A DNA stretch of 64,000 nt, from positions 124,001 through 188,000 of the forward strand of contig JAOUOD010000006.1 in assembly GCA_029880545.1 (NCBI GenBank), given 5' to 3'. The notes under the pieces are model-generated. The model ran no database searches. It saw only the letters and a program-made list of their open reading frames with translations, and was not told the DNA's origin. Of the stretch, positions 40,543 to 50,878 are shown in pieces. The translations under genes and the position numbers were made by a program. How positions within the stretch are numbered: position 1 is the stretch's first letter; every line of letters starts with the position of its first letter. The stretch is from Gammaproteobacteria bacterium. Lineage in GTDB: Bacteria > Pseudomonadota > Gammaproteobacteria > Acidiferrobacterales > SZUA-150.

Positions 40543-42507
40543 CTAGGCATGCAAATAAAACGTTATCAGTACAAACAGGCCAATGATCATTGCAAACGCA
40601 TAATGATAGACGTAACCGGTCTGCACATGGCGTATGACTGATGATATCCAGCCTACTACCCTCGCAGAACCGTTTACCATAAGTCCGTCAATCAGCCTGA
40701 CATCGCCGGTTTTCCACAAAAACCGGCCAAGTGCGCGCGAACCGCCCGCAAATACAGCCTGGTAAACCTCGTCAAGATAGTACTTGTTCATCAGCAACGT
40801 ATGCAGTGAACTGAACCTCGAGGCAAACCATTCCGGCAGCTCGGGCTTCTTGAGATAGAATATCGCTGCCGTAACTATGCCGCCCACGGCAAGCCAGAAC
40901 GGTGCCGCCATCACGCCATGCACCATAAACTGGCCAATACCGTGCCAGCCACGACCCAGTTCACCGACCACGTCATGTTGCGGCGCTACCGAGATGGCAT
41001 TACCAAAAAACTTGCCAAACAACATCGGCTCGATATACAGACCGCCAGCCAGAATTGATGGGATTGCGAGCATGACCAGCGGGAATACCACTACAAACGG
41101 GGATTCCTTGAGATGCTCGCGCGTATGATCATCCATGCGTGGTTTGCCATGGAAAGTCATGAACAACAATCTGAAACTGTAGAATGCGGTAATGAAGACA
41201 CCGGTCATTACGGCAAAATAGGCAAAGCTGCTGCCGGGCAAGTTTGACAAATGCACTGCTTCAATAATGGCATCTTTGGAGAAGAACCCGGCAAACGGCG
41301 GTATGCCGGCCAACGCCAGCGAACCAATGACGGCGGTCCAGTAGGTCCAGGGCATATATTTCTTGAGTCCGCCCATCTTGCGCATGTCCTGCTCATGGTG
41401 CATGGCGATAATGACCGAACCGGCGCCCAGGAACAGCAACGCCTTGAAAAACGCATGGGTCATCAGGTGGAAAATAGCCGCTGAGTAAGCTGACGCGCCC
41501 AGCGCTACAGTCATGTATCCGAGCTGCGACAAGGTTGAATAGGCCACGACCCGCTTGATGTCGTTCTGCACCATACCCAGGAATGCCATGAACAATGCGG
41601 TAATGGAACCAATAACCAGGACAACAGATAACGCGGTTTCGGATAACTCATACAGAGGCGACATGCGCGCCACCATGAAGATGCCTGCGGTAACCATGGT
41701 TGCAGCATGGATCAATGCCGAGATGGGGGTAGGACCCTCCATGGAATCAGGCAGCCAGACGTGTAACGGGAACTGGGCGGACTTACCCATGGCGCCGATA
41801 AACAACAGGATGCAGATTACGGTCACCAGGTTCCAGTCAACACCGGCCATGATAGTGATGGTTTGCTGCGCCTGGCTCGGCGCGATGGCAAATACTGCTG
41901 CATAATCCAGCGTACCGTAAGTCATGTATATTGCGGCAATACCCAACAGGAAGCCAAAGTCACCTACACGATTGACCAGGAATGCCTTGAGGTTGGCAAA
42001 TATCGCCGATTCACGCGTATACCAGAAACCGATCAGCAGATAGGAAACCAGGCCCACCGCTTCCCAGCCAAAGAACAGCTGCAGGAAATTGTTGGACATG
42101 ACCAGCATCAGCATGGCAAACGTGAACAGGGAAATATAGCTGAAAAAGCGCTGGTAGCCCGGGTCTTCATGCATGTAGCCAATGGTATAGATATGCACCA
42201 TCAGGGATACAAACGTGACCACCACCATCATCATCACTGTCAACGAATCAATCAGGAATCCCACTTCCATGGGAATGCCACCACTCACGCCCCAGGTATA
42301 AACAGTGCCGTTGAATATGTTGCCAGCCATGACATCCGGGAGCACAACAAAAGCCGAGAGCAGAAAGGATATGGTGACGCCGCCTATGGTAATGGTGTGG
42401 GCGCTGCGACGACCAATAACCCTGCAGAACAGGCCGGACAGTATGGCACCAGCAAGACTTGCCAGTGGCACCAAAAGGTAGATCGTTGTCATTTCAAGTC
42501 CAAACAT
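40543..42507 (-). CDS. nuoL: NADH-quinone oxidoreductase subunit L
   Basis: The 654-residue product is the largest antiporter-like membrane subunit. Typical parts are MVHIYTIGYMHEDPGYQRFFSYISLF, SAQFPLHVWLPDSMEGPTPISALIHAATMVTAGIF and AYSTLSQLGYMTVALG. The C-terminal extension (MNKYYLDEVYQAVF and the long lateral helix) is present. It lies at the far end of the membrane arm and pumps protons. Confidence 0.97.
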   Translation of the reverse strand: MFGLEMTTIYLLVPLASLAGAILSGLFCRVIGRRSAHTITIGGVTISFLLSAFVVLPDVMAGNIFNGTVYTWGVSGGIPMEVGFLIDSLTVMMMVVVTFVSLMVHIYTIGYMHEDPGYQRFFSYISLFTFAMLMLVMSNNFLQLFFGWEAVGLVSYLLIGFWYTRESAIFANLKAFLVNRVGDFGFLLGIAAIYMTYGTLDYAAVFAIAPSQAQQTITIMAGVDWNLVTVICILLFIGAMGKSAQFPLHVWLPDSMEGPTPISALIHAATMVTAGIFMVARMSPLYELSETALSVVLVIGSITALFMAFLGMVQNDIKRVVAYSTLSQLGYMTVALGASAYSAAIFHLMTHAFFKALLFLGAGSVIIAMHHEQDMRKMGGLKKYMPWTYWTAVIGSLALAGIPPFAGFFSKDAIIEAVHLSNLPGSSFAYFAVMTGVFITAFYSFRLLFMTFHGKPRMDDHTREHLKESPFVVVFPLVMLAIPSILAGGLYIEPMLFGKFFGNAISVAPQHDVVGELGRGWHGIGQFMVHGVMAAPFWLAVGGIVTAAIFYLKKPELPEWFASRFSSLHTLLMNKYYLDEVYQAVFAGGSRALGRFLWKTGDVRLIDGLMVNGSARVVGWISSVIRHVQTGYVYHYAFAMIIGLFVLITFYLHA

Positions 42508-42512
42508 GGGCT

Positions 42513-42818
42513 CTACCCTTTCAAGCTGTCGAGATCTTCAACATTGATCGTGCGACGGTTGCGGAACAACACAATCAATATGGCCAGACCAATAGCCGCC
42601 TCTGCTGCAGCCACTGTCAGGACGAAAAATACAAATACCTGGCCGGACATATCACCAAGGTAATGTGAAAACGCAACGAAATTGGTGTTCACCGAGAGCA
42701 GCATCAATTCGATGGACATCAGCAGGATGACGACATTTTTACGATTAAGAAAAATGCCCATCACGCTGATAGCAAACAGCGCAGCACTGAGTATGAGGAA
42801 GTGACTTAGCGGTATCAT
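42513..42818 (-). CDS. nuoK: NADH-quinone oxidoreductase subunit K
   Basis: The 101-residue product has three membrane spans and the conserved [18 protein letters not shown] and [19 protein letters not shown] segments with the two intramembrane glutamates needed for proton transfer. It is full length. It is five bases from nuoL. Confidence 0.96.
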   Translation of the reverse strand: MIPLSHFLILSAALFAISVMGIFLNRKNVVILLMSIELMLLSVNTNFVAFSHYLGDMSGQVFVFFVLTVAAAEAAIGLAILIVLFRNRRTINVEDLDSLKG

Positions 42819-42845
42819 GGTATTCAGGCTCCTTTCCTCATCCGC

Positions 42846-43460
42846 TCAGCTTTTGCGCTCAGACGGCATTTTTACAATCTTCAGGCGATCTTTGGCCTGA
42901 ACCTGAACCTGCTTGCCAGGATCCTGGTACTTGGTGGTCTTGCGTTTGCGCATGGTCAGCGCAATCGCCGCAACAATCGCCACCAGCAACAGCAATGCGG
43001 CCAGTTCGAGCGGGTAGATATAGGCGGTGTACAGCAGCAGACCCAGCTCCCGGGTATTACTGTAATCGGCTGCGTGCGGCGCCGGATCGGGCATGGCCTG
43101 CAGACCAAATTGTCCGCCACTCAGAATGATGGCCAGTTCGATAATCAGCAATACCGCAACCAATGCGCCCATTGGCAGGTACTCACCAAATCCGGAACGT
43201 AACTCGGCGATATTGATATCGAGCATCATCACCACGAACAGGAACAACACCATGACCGCCCCCACATAAACCAGCACCAGGGAGATGGACAGGAATTCCG
43301 CTTCTAGCAGCATCCAGATACCGGCGGCACTGAAGAACGACAACACCAGGAACAGCGCCGACTTGACCGGGTTGCGCATGGTGACCACCATAAAGGCGGA
43401 CAGCAGCAACACCGCACCGAAGAAGTAAAACGAGACTTGCTGAAAAGATTGTATTTCCAC
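42846..43460 (-). CDS. nuoJ: NADH-quinone oxidoreductase subunit J
   Basis: The 204-residue product has five membrane spans with conserved NPVKSALFLVLSFFSAAGIWMLL and LVYVGAVMVLFLFVVMMLDIN segments, the latter forming the pi-bulge helix. The C-terminal 35 residues are a basic cytoplasmic tail (MRKRKTTKYQDPGKQ). It lies between nuoI and nuoK, as usual. Confidence 0.95.
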   Translation of the reverse strand: MEIQSFQQVSFYFFGAVLLLSAFMVVTMRNPVKSALFLVLSFFSAAGIWMLLEAEFLSISLVLVYVGAVMVLFLFVVMMLDINIAELRSGFGEYLPMGALVAVLLIIELAIILSGGQFGLQAMPDPAPHAADYSNTRELGLLLYTAYIYPLELAALLLLVAIVAAIALTMRKRKTTKYQDPGKQVQVQAKDRLKIVKMPSERKS

Positions 43461-43471
43461 CGACTTCCCCG

Positions 43472-43960
43472 TTACCTGTACTTGGCATCTGCAGCGCGAT
43501 CCGCTGCAATCTGTTTTTCAAAACGGTCGCCCACGGCCAGCAACATATCCTTGGTGTAATACAGATCGCCACGCTTCTCGCCGTGATATTCAAAAATCCG
43601 GGTTTCGACAATGGCGTCCACCGGGCACGCCTCTTCGCAGAATCCGCAGAATATGCACTTGGTCAGATCAATATCGTAACGGCTGGTGCGACGCGTACCG
43701 TCTTCACGCTCGGCCAGTTCAATAGTAATGGCCAGGGCCGGGCAAATGACTTCACACAGCTTGCAGGCTATGCAGCGCTCTTCGCCATTCGGATAACGGC
43801 GTTGAGCATGCAAACCCCGGAATCTCGGTGACTGGGGCGTACGCTCATCCGGGTAAAAAATGGTTACCTTGCGGGCAAACATGTGTTTGCCGGTTACCGC
43901 CATACCCTTCAACAATTCCCACAGCAGGAAACTGTTCAGATAACGTTTTATCGCGTTCAT
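43472..43960 (-). CDS. nuoI: NADH-quinone oxidoreductase subunit I (8Fe-8S ferredoxin-like)
   Basis: The 162-residue product has two 4Fe-4S binding motifs, [12 protein letters not shown] and [12 protein letters not shown], which hold clusters N6a and N6b. They pass electrons from NuoG/NuoD-side clusters towards N2. The N-terminal helix ([18 protein letters not shown]) anchors the subunit. No residue is missing. Confidence 0.97.
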   Translation of the reverse strand: MNAIKRYLNSFLLWELLKGMAVTGKHMFARKVTIFYPDERTPQSPRFRGLHAQRRYPNGEERCIACKLCEVICPALAITIELAEREDGTRRTSRYDIDLTKCIFCGFCEEACPVDAIVETRIFEYHGEKRGDLYYTKDMLLAVGDRFEKQIAADRAADAKYR

Positions 43961-43976
43961 CGCTCAGCCTCCTCCA

Positions 43977-45038
43977 TTAATGAAACATGTAACCGAGTGT
44001 ATCGGGATACTGCACGGCAACACCAATGACTGCGATCCACACCAGGGTCACAGGTATCAATACTTTCCAGCCAAGGCGCATGATCTGGTCATAGCGATAT
44101 CTCGGAAAAGTCGCCCGGAACCACAGGAAAAAGAATGACACAAAACAAACCTTGATAAACAACCAGCCCAGCCCAGGTACCCAGTTAAACGGTGCAACAT
44201 TGAACGGTGCGTGCCAGCCACCCAGAAACATAACTACTGTAAGAGTCGCGATAAGAATCATGTTTGCATACTCCGCCAGGAAAAACACGGCGAAGGTCAT
44301 GCCTGAATATTCCACGTGAAAACCGGCAACAATTTCCGATTCACCTTCCGCCACGTCAAACGGCGCACGGTTGGTTTCAGCAACACCCGAAATAAAATAG
44401 ACAAGGAATAGCGGGAACAACGGCCACATGTACCAGTCGGTAATATCACCGCTTTGCAATACCACGATCTGGTGCAGGTTCAGCGTATTGGCCGCCATCA
44501 GCACACCCACCAGGGCAAAGCCCATGGCGATTTCATAGGCAACGATTTGTGCGGCTGAACGCATGGAACCCAGGAAAGAATACTTGGAATTTGATGCCCA
44601 GCCGGCGACGATAACGCCGTATACGCCAACAGATGTCAGCGCCAGTACATACAGCAGGCTCGCGTCAATGTTGGCCAGCACCATACCGTTATCAAACGGG
44701 ATAACCGCCCAGGCCGCCAGCGCCGGCGCGATGGACAGGATTGGTGCGATAACGAACAGGTAAGTATTGGCATTGGCCGGAACCACGATTTCCTTGAACA
44801 TCAGCTTGACCGCGTCAGCGATCGGCTGCAACCAGCCACGCGGACCAACACGATTAGGTCCCACACGCACCTGCATGTAGCCGATCAGCTTGCGCTCAGC
44901 AAAAGTCAGGTAGGCGACACACAACATCAACGGCACCATGATCAGGATGATCAGTGCAACGTTATAGATCAGTGTCTGCGACCAGACCGGAAACCAGCCC
45001 CATACACCCAATGCAGTTTGCGTTAATGATTCAATCAT
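43977..45038 (-). CDS. nuoH: NADH-quinone oxidoreductase subunit H
   Basis: The 353-residue product has eight or more spans with the quinone-chamber segments [35 protein letters not shown]-type sequence, [26 protein letters not shown] and [22 protein letters not shown]. It forms the quinone site with NuoB and NuoD and links to the proton path. The gene is ten bases from nuoG. Confidence 0.97.
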   Translation of the reverse strand: MIESLTQTALGVWGWFPVWSQTLIYNVALIILIMVPLMLCVAYLTFAERKLIGYMQVRVGPNRVGPRGWLQPIADAVKLMFKEIVVPANANTYLFVIAPILSIAPALAAWAVIPFDNGMVLANIDASLLYVLALTSVGVYGVIVAGWASNSKYSFLGSMRSAAQIVAYEIAMGFALVGVLMAANTLNLHQIVVLQSGDITDWYMWPLFPLFLVYFISGVAETNRAPFDVAEGESEIVAGFHVEYSGMTFAVFFLAEYANMILIATLTVVMFLGGWHAPFNVAPFNWVPGLGWLFIKVCFVSFFFLWFRATFPRYRYDQIMRLGWKVLIPVTLVWIAVIGVAVQYPDTLGYMFH

Positions 45039-45047
45039 TGCTGCGCC

Positions 45048-47432
45048 TTATAACTTCGTCACTGAAGCCGGGCCATAAGCACCCAGCCTGCTGGTTTCGG
45101 CATAGCCCGATGGCAACCAGACACAGCCATCCGGAATCCGGTTATCAATCATCAGCTCGACCTCGGCATCGCCTTCGAGCATGCGCACGCGGACACGGTC
45201 ACCATCGGACACGCCCTGCTTCGATGCCTGGGATGCATTCATGCGCGCCAACGGTCCGGGGTTATCCATTGTTTCCTGCAGTGGCACTGCCCGACGCACA
45301 ATACTGTCACCTGCATAAATAGGGTATTCGCCTGTACGAACCAGGTCTGCGGCCTTGCCACCGAATGTGCCACCAATACCGGTTTGGGCAAGAGCCGATG
45401 GCACAACAGCAAAATCAATCTCGGCACGCACATCTTCAACGCTGTTGTAGTCAAAACCCTGTAACTCAAACAGGTTGCCCATTACCCGCAATACTTTCCA
45501 GCCCGGACGTGCCTCGCCTGCAGGATTGGCAACTCCGCCAAAGCTCTGTGCCTTGCCTTCACCATTGACAAAAGTTCCGGCAGTTTCGGTAAACGGCGTA
45601 ATCGGTAACAACACGTTCACGTGCTCAAGCGCTTCCGCGCCCGGCTTGTAGGCAGTTGCCAGGGCAACAAAATCTGCCGCCTTAAGCGCTTCCAGGGTGC
45701 GGCCACCGTCGATGAAGTCCCGGTCCGGTTCCAGGCCAAACAGCAGGTAAGCCTGCACCGGGTCCTTGATCAGCGAGTAGGCATCACGGCCCTTGATATC
45801 CGTAGCCGCACCGGCACTGCCACGATGAGGCACGCAACCGGCGAGCCAGGCGCCAGCTGAATTGCTTTCGCCGACAAATGACAGGGTAGCGCCACTCATA
45901 TCGGCAATTGCGCGAACAATGCTGCGCAGCTGTGAAGACTGCGGGTGTGCCATGGCAGTCTGGCCGATGATGATGATGCCGTTTTTCGAGTCATTCAACA
46001 TTGACGCAATCGCCCGGGCACTGTCATTGGCTTCGATCCTTGGAATACCGTCCGGCAACTTGCCCGATACGACAGCGGCCAGCGCCGCTGCCGCGGCTGC
46101 CAGTTGCTCCAGCAGCTGTTGCGGCGTTCCGGTTACTTCGACATCGGGACGATAGCCATAGTCATAGGCAACCGGGTTAATGGCCATAAACCTGGCACCC
46201 GCCTCTCTTGCCTTGCGCAAGCGCAACCCCAGCAGCGGTTGTTCCTTGCGAGGGTGTGCACCCACCAGCAGGATTGCGTCCTTGGCCTGGACATCAGCAA
46301 TACTGCAGCCAAGGCCAGGGAATCCCGGCATTGCCGCATCATCATAAAAATCCAGTTGACGAAGACGATGATCGACATTGCCACTGCCAATACCGCGCAT
46401 AAACTTCTGCAGCAGGTAGGCTTCTTCAGTAGTAACTGAAGCAGATGCCAATGCAGCCACCTGGCTTGGACCCTGCTTTTCAGCAACGCGATTCAGGCCG
46501 CGCACTGCGCTTTCAAGAGCACTATTCCAGTCTGTTTCCTGCCACTCGCCATTGGTTTTCACCATGGGCGCGGTCAGGCGATCGTCACTGTACAACCCGG
46601 TATAGGCGAACCGGTCTCGATCAGAAATCCAGGTCTCGTTGATCTCCTCGTTCTCACGAGGCAATACGCGCATAACTCGGCCATTGCGGGTCTGCACAAC
46701 GATATTTGAGCCATGGCTGTCATGCGGGCTAACACTGTCGTGGCTGCCCAGTTCCCAGTTGCGCGCGGAATAACGGAATGGTTTGGATGTCAGTGCTCCG
46801 ACCGGGCACAAGTCGATGACATTGCCTGACAGTTCGGAATCCACGCTCTTTTCAATGTAGGTGCCAATCTTTGTATGCTCGCCGCGACCGGTAGCGCCCA
46901 TTTCGCGCACACCGGCGATTTCCTCGCCGAATCGAACGCAACGGGTACAATGAATACAACGCGTCATTTCGGTCGCGATCAGCGGACCGAGATTCTTGTC
47001 CTTGATGATGCGTTTTGGCTCAAGGTAACGGGAACTGTCGCCACCATAGCCCACCGCCAGATCCTGCAGCGTGCACTCACCGCCCTGGTCGCATATCGGG
47101 CAATCGAGCGGGTGGTTGATAAGCAGGAACTCCATGACAGACTTTTGTGCACTACGGGCGACAACAGACTGCGTAGATATTTTCATGCCTTCAGCAACCG
47201 GTGTGGCACAGGCCGGCATCGGCTTGGGCGCCTTCTCCACCTCGACCAGGCACATGCGGCAATTGGCAGCAACCGACAGCTTCTTGTGATAACAGAAGCG
47301 CGGAATATAGACACCGGCATCATCGGCGGCCTGGATAACCATGCTGCCTTTTTTGGCCTGTACCTGCTTTCCGTTGATTTCGATACTTACAGTATCGGCA
47401 TCAGCAGTTGTAGTTTGCGCTTCAGTACTCAT
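45048..47432 (-). CDS. nuoG: NADH-quinone oxidoreductase subunit G
   Basis: From ATG 47432 the 794-residue product has a 2Fe-2S ferredoxin domain (FCYHKKLSVAANCRMCLVEVE), the HPLDCPICDQGGECTLQD and CIHCTRCVRFGEEIAG cluster motifs and a large molybdopterin-oxidoreductase-like domain without a needed cofactor. It carries electrons from FMN through the peripheral arm. A longer start at 47483 overlaps nuoF by 34 bases and is less likely. The length is within the family range. Confidence 0.95.
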   Translation of the reverse strand: MSTEAQTTTADADTVSIEINGKQVQAKKGSMVIQAADDAGVYIPRFCYHKKLSVAANCRMCLVEVEKAPKPMPACATPVAEGMKISTQSVVARSAQKSVMEFLLINHPLDCPICDQGGECTLQDLAVGYGGDSSRYLEPKRIIKDKNLGPLIATEMTRCIHCTRCVRFGEEIAGVREMGATGRGEHTKIGTYIEKSVDSELSGNVIDLCPVGALTSKPFRYSARNWELGSHDSVSPHDSHGSNIVVQTRNGRVMRVLPRENEEINETWISDRDRFAYTGLYSDDRLTAPMVKTNGEWQETDWNSALESAVRGLNRVAEKQGPSQVAALASASVTTEEAYLLQKFMRGIGSGNVDHRLRQLDFYDDAAMPGFPGLGCSIADVQAKDAILLVGAHPRKEQPLLGLRLRKAREAGARFMAINPVAYDYGYRPDVEVTGTPQQLLEQLAAAAAALAAVVSGKLPDGIPRIEANDSARAIASMLNDSKNGIIIIGQTAMAHPQSSQLRSIVRAIADMSGATLSFVGESNSAGAWLAGCVPHRGSAGAATDIKGRDAYSLIKDPVQAYLLFGLEPDRDFIDGGRTLEALKAADFVALATAYKPGAEALEHVNVLLPITPFTETAGTFVNGEGKAQSFGGVANPAGEARPGWKVLRVMGNLFELQGFDYNSVEDVRAEIDFAVVPSALAQTGIGGTFGGKAADLVRTGEYPIYAGDSIVRRAVPLQETMDNPGPLARMNASQASKQGVSDGDRVRVRMLEGDAEVELMIDNRIPDGCVWLPSGYAETSRLGAYGPASVTKL

Positions 47433-47449
47433 TTCCGTATCTCGATAAC

Positions 47450-48757
47450 TCAGGCACGATGACGTGTGGTGCCCGGCATACATTTGCCATGCTTGATATG
47501 GTATTCAAATTCTTCCCGGAAGTGCTTGATGAAACTGGCTACTGGCAAGGCCGCAGCATCACCCAACGCACAAATGGTTCGACCCTGGATGCGCGCGGCA
47601 ACATCATCCAGCATATCCAGGTCTTCCATGCGACCGTGACCGTGCTCAATCCGGTGGATAACCTTGGCCATCCAGCCTGTGCCTTCGCGACAAGGCGTAC
47701 ACTGGCCGCAGGATTCTTCGTAATAGAAATGCGACATTCTCGAAAGCGCCCGAACCATGCAGGTGGTCTCATCCATCACGATCACCGCTCCCGAACCCAG
47801 CATCGAGCCGGCACCGGCAATGGAATCGTAATCCATGGTCAGGTCCATCATCTGCAGTCCAGGTATAACCGGTGAAGACGAACCACCAGGAATAACGGCT
47901 TTAAGGCGATTGCCATTACGGACACCGCCGGCCATCTCCAGCAGTTCCGAGAACGGGATACCCATGGGCACTTCAAAATTGCCGGGCTTGTTCACATGAC
48001 CGGAAACTGAAAACAGTTTCACACCGCCATTATTGGGCTTGCCCAGTTCCAGGAACCATTTACCGCCATTCTTGAGAATCATCGGCACCGATGCCAATGA
48101 CTCGGTGTTGTTTATCGTGGTTGGTTTGCCATACAAACCGTAGTTCGCCGGAAACGGCGGCTTGTAGCGCGGCTGGCCTTTTTTGCCTTCAATGGATTCA
48201 AGCAAGGCGGTTTCTTCACCGCAAATATAGGCGCCGGCACCAAGGTGACTGTAAAGTTCAAAATCGATGCCGGAGCCCTGGATGTTTTTGCCCAGCAGAC
48301 CGGCTTCGCGGGCTTCCTTGATCGCCGCTTCGAATCGTTCGTAAGGCTCCCAGAACTCGCCCCGAATATAGTTGTACCCGGTTGTGGCACCAATCGTATA
48401 CCCGGCGATAGCCATGCCCTCAACCAGTGCGTGCGGGTTGAAACGCAGAATCTCGCGATCCTTGCAAGTGCCCGGTTCGCCTTCATCCGAGTTGCAGACA
48501 ATATACTTTTGTCCGGGTGCCGAACGCGGCATGAAACTCCACTTGAGTCCGGTCGGGAAGCCGGCTCCGCCACGACCACGCAACACCGACGCCTTCATCT
48601 CCTCGATAATCTGCTCGGGCGGAATTTTTTCACGAAGAATCTTGCGCCATACCTCGTAGCCGCCCGCTTTTTCATATTCCGCCAGCGTCCACGGCTCAGC
48701 CGCATCAATATTGTGCAAGCAGACTTTGCCAGGTGCCGGTCTCGCCATTGCGCTCAC
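47450..48757 (-). CDS. nuoF: NADH-quinone oxidoreductase subunit F
   Basis: The 435-residue product has the NADH/FMN-binding loop [37 protein letters not shown] and the 4Fe-4S motif [13 protein letters not shown] for cluster N3. It oxidises NADH and reduces FMN. The start is GTG 48757, with GGAG six bases upstream; an in-frame ATG is three codons later. It overlaps no other gene and follows nuoE after three bases. Confidence 0.97.
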   Translation of the reverse strand: MSAMARPAPGKVCLHNIDAAEPWTLAEYEKAGGYEVWRKILREKIPPEQIIEEMKASVLRGRGGAGFPTGLKWSFMPRSAPGQKYIVCNSDEGEPGTCKDREILRFNPHALVEGMAIAGYTIGATTGYNYIRGEFWEPYERFEAAIKEAREAGLLGKNIQGSGIDFELYSHLGAGAYICGEETALLESIEGKKGQPRYKPPFPANYGLYGKPTTINNTESLASVPMILKNGGKWFLELGKPNNGGVKLFSVSGHVNKPGNFEVPMGIPFSELLEMAGGVRNGNRLKAVIPGGSSSPVIPGLQMMDLTMDYDSIAGAGSMLGSGAVIVMDETTCMVRALSRMSHFYYEESCGQCTPCREGTGWMAKVIHRIEHGHGRMEDLDMLDDVAARIQGRTICALGDAAALPVASFIKHFREEFEYHIKHGKCMPGTTRHRA

Positions 48758-48760
48758 GTG

Positions 48761-49267
48761 CTACTCCAGTCCATCCAGAATCTCATCCAGCTTGGCCGGG
48801 GTGAGATACTCATAAAACGTCTTGTTCAATTCGATCATTGGCGCCCCGATACAGGCACCCAGGCATTCCACTTCCTTGAGCGTGAACTTGCCGTCGGCTG
48901 TGGTTTCGCCCATCTTGATTCCCAGCCTGCTCTCAAGATGCTCAACAATGCTGTCGGAACCACACAACATGCACGAAATATTGGTGCAAATACAAATCTT
49001 GTGTCGACCCACCGGTGTCAATTCATACATTGAGTAGAACGTTGCCACTTCGTACACGGCAATGGGCGGCATTTCCAGGTACTCCGCCACCGCATCCATC
49101 AGGTCATTGGTAAGCCAGCCACCATTTTGTTCCTGGGCAATACGCAAAGCCGCCATTACCGCGGAACTCTTGCGATCAGAAGGATACTTGGCCACCCACT
49201 GATCAATATCAGCGCGCGATGCCGCTGTCAGCAAATCAATCTTGCCGTTCCCGACCGGTACACTCAT
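48761..49267 (-). CDS. nuoE: NADH-quinone oxidoreductase subunit E
   Basis: The 168-residue product has the thioredoxin-like 2Fe-2S domain with [12 protein letters not shown] and [10 protein letters not shown], which binds cluster N1a. The N-terminal helical part ([32 protein letters not shown]) is conserved. Its start overlaps the nuoD stop by four bases. Confidence 0.97.
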   Translation of the reverse strand: MSVPVGNGKIDLLTAASRADIDQWVAKYPSDRKSSAVMAALRIAQEQNGGWLTNDLMDAVAEYLEMPPIAVYEVATFYSMYELTPVGRHKICICTNISCMLCGSDSIVEHLESRLGIKMGETTADGKFTLKEVECLGACIGAPMIELNKTFYEYLTPAKLDEILDGLE

Positions 49268-50517
49268 CGATCGATCTCCCCAAATACAATATCCTGGGTG
49301 CCGATAACGGCAACAACATCAGCCAGCATGTGTCCGCGCGTCATTTCATCCATGGATGAAATATGTGCAAATCCCGGAGCACGAATCTTGACCCGGTAAG
49401 GCTTGTTGGCACCATCCGATATCATATAGATACCGAACTCGCCCTTCGGATGTTCAACGGCACTGTAAACCTCGCCTTCCGGCGCACAGTAACCTTCAGT
49501 AAACAGCTTGAAGTGATGAATCAGGGATTCCATGTCACTCTTCATGGCTTCGCGCGCCGGAGCGGCGATCTTGTGATCATCCACCATCACCGGGCCACCG
49601 TTCTTGCGCAACCACTCTACGCATTGGCGAATAATTCGATTGGCCTGGCGCATTTCCTCGATTCGCACCAGGTAGCGGTCATAGCAGTCGCCATTAGTGC
49701 CGATTGGAATATCAAAATCCATGCGATCATAGACTTCGTAGGGCTGCTTCTTGCGCAGATCCCAGGCTATACCGGATCCACGCAACATCGGGCCGGTGAA
49801 TCCCAGTTGCAATGCACGCTCGGGCGAGACCACGCCGATATCGACCAGGCGCTGTTTCCAGATACGGTTGTCCGTCAACAGGGTTTCGTATTCATCCACG
49901 CGCGCCGGGAATCGTTCAGTAAAATCCCAGATAAAATCAAGCAGGCTGCCTTGACGATTCTGATTCATGTAATCAGCATCCTTGGCATTGTGCCACTTTG
50001 ACGTCCGGTATTGCGGCATGGAGTCGGGCAAATCGCGGGCAACACCACCAACTCGATAATAGGTGGCATGCATGCGCGACCCGGAGGCGGCTTCATAGGC
50101 ATCGATCAGGTCTTCGCGCTCACGGAAGCAATACAGGAACATGGTCATGGCACCAACATCAAGGCCATGCGTACCCAGCCACAACAGATGGTTGAGAATA
50201 CGTGTAATCTCGTCAAACATGACTCGGATATACTGGGCGCGCAGCGGCACCTCGATGCCCAGGAGCTTCTCGACAGCCATGACATAAGCGTGCTCGTTAC
50301 ACATCATCGAAACGTAATCGAGACGATCCATGTAACCGATACTCTGGTTATACATCTTATGCTCGGCAAGCTTCTCGGTACCGCGATGCAGCAGGCCGAC
50401 ATGCGGATCAGCGCGCTCAATGACTTCGCCATCCATCTCAAGCACCAGGCGCAAAACGCCGTGCGCAGCAGGATGCTGCGGACCAAAGTTAATGGTGTAA
50501 TTCTTGATTTCAGCCAT
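49264..50517 (-). CDS. nuoD: NADH-quinone oxidoreductase subunit D (separate from C)
   Basis: From ATG 50517 the 417-residue product begins [20 protein letters not shown], the family N-terminus with the His of the quinone-binding loop. [40 protein letters not shown] and [23 protein letters not shown] follow. It forms the quinone-reduction site. The gene is preceded by an unusual 129-bp repeat array, which places it about 490 bases from nuoC instead of the usual few. A GAGGG site lies eight bases upstream of the ATG, and an in-frame ATG at 50538 adds seven unlikely residues. Confidence 0.97.
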   Translation of the reverse strand: MAEIKNYTINFGPQHPAAHGVLRLVLEMDGEVIERADPHVGLLHRGTEKLAEHKMYNQSIGYMDRLDYVSMMCNEHAYVMAVEKLLGIEVPLRAQYIRVMFDEITRILNHLLWLGTHGLDVGAMTMFLYCFREREDLIDAYEAASGSRMHATYYRVGGVARDLPDSMPQYRTSKWHNAKDADYMNQNRQGSLLDFIWDFTERFPARVDEYETLLTDNRIWKQRLVDIGVVSPERALQLGFTGPMLRGSGIAWDLRKKQPYEVYDRMDFDIPIGTNGDCYDRYLVRIEEMRQANRIIRQCVEWLRKNGGPVMVDDHKIAAPAREAMKSDMESLIHHFKLFTEGYCAPEGEVYSAVEHPKGEFGIYMISDGANKPYRVKIRAPGFAHISSMDEMTRGHMLADVVAVIGTQDIVFGEIDR

Positions 50518-50878
50518 GCCGGCACCCTCTCGCACCATTAACTTCAGTGCAGGCTAACTTTTGCGAAGCACAAGTTACGCCGGAGCTAAAATTTATCGTG
50601 TAGTTTTTGATCTCTGCCACAACGCTACCCTATGCCCCAATCACTTGAGCCCTGGCAGGCTCAGGATAAATTTCAGTGCAGGCTAACTTTTGCGAAGCAC
50701 AAGTTACGCCGGAGCTAAAATTTATCGTGTAGTTCCTGATCTCTGCCACAACGCTACCCTATGCCCCAATCACTTGAGCCCTGGCAGGCTCAGGATAAAT
50801 TTCAGTGCAGGCTAACTTTTGCGAAGCACAAGTTACGCCGGAGCTAAAATTTATCGTGTAGTTCCTGATCTCTGCCAC
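50510..50878 (-). other. Three further NuoD-like short frames in the repeat units
   Basis: On the minus strand each internal repeat carries a GTG-started frame: 50759-50878 and 50630-50749 (39 codons, MAEIRNYTINF then SSGVTC), and 50510-50620 (36 codons, [11 protein letters not shown], with a different end). Each stop is nine bases before the next GTG, with AGGG near the right spacing. The last frame stops at TGA 50510-50512, inside the start of nuoD (ATG 50517), an overlap typical of translational coupling. Expression is not shown. Confidence 0.65.

Noticed and set aside
41863-42663. Forward frame of 266 codons over the start of nuoL
   Set aside because: It is antisense to nuoL and nuoK, rich in His and Gln, a typical shadow of membrane protein genes.
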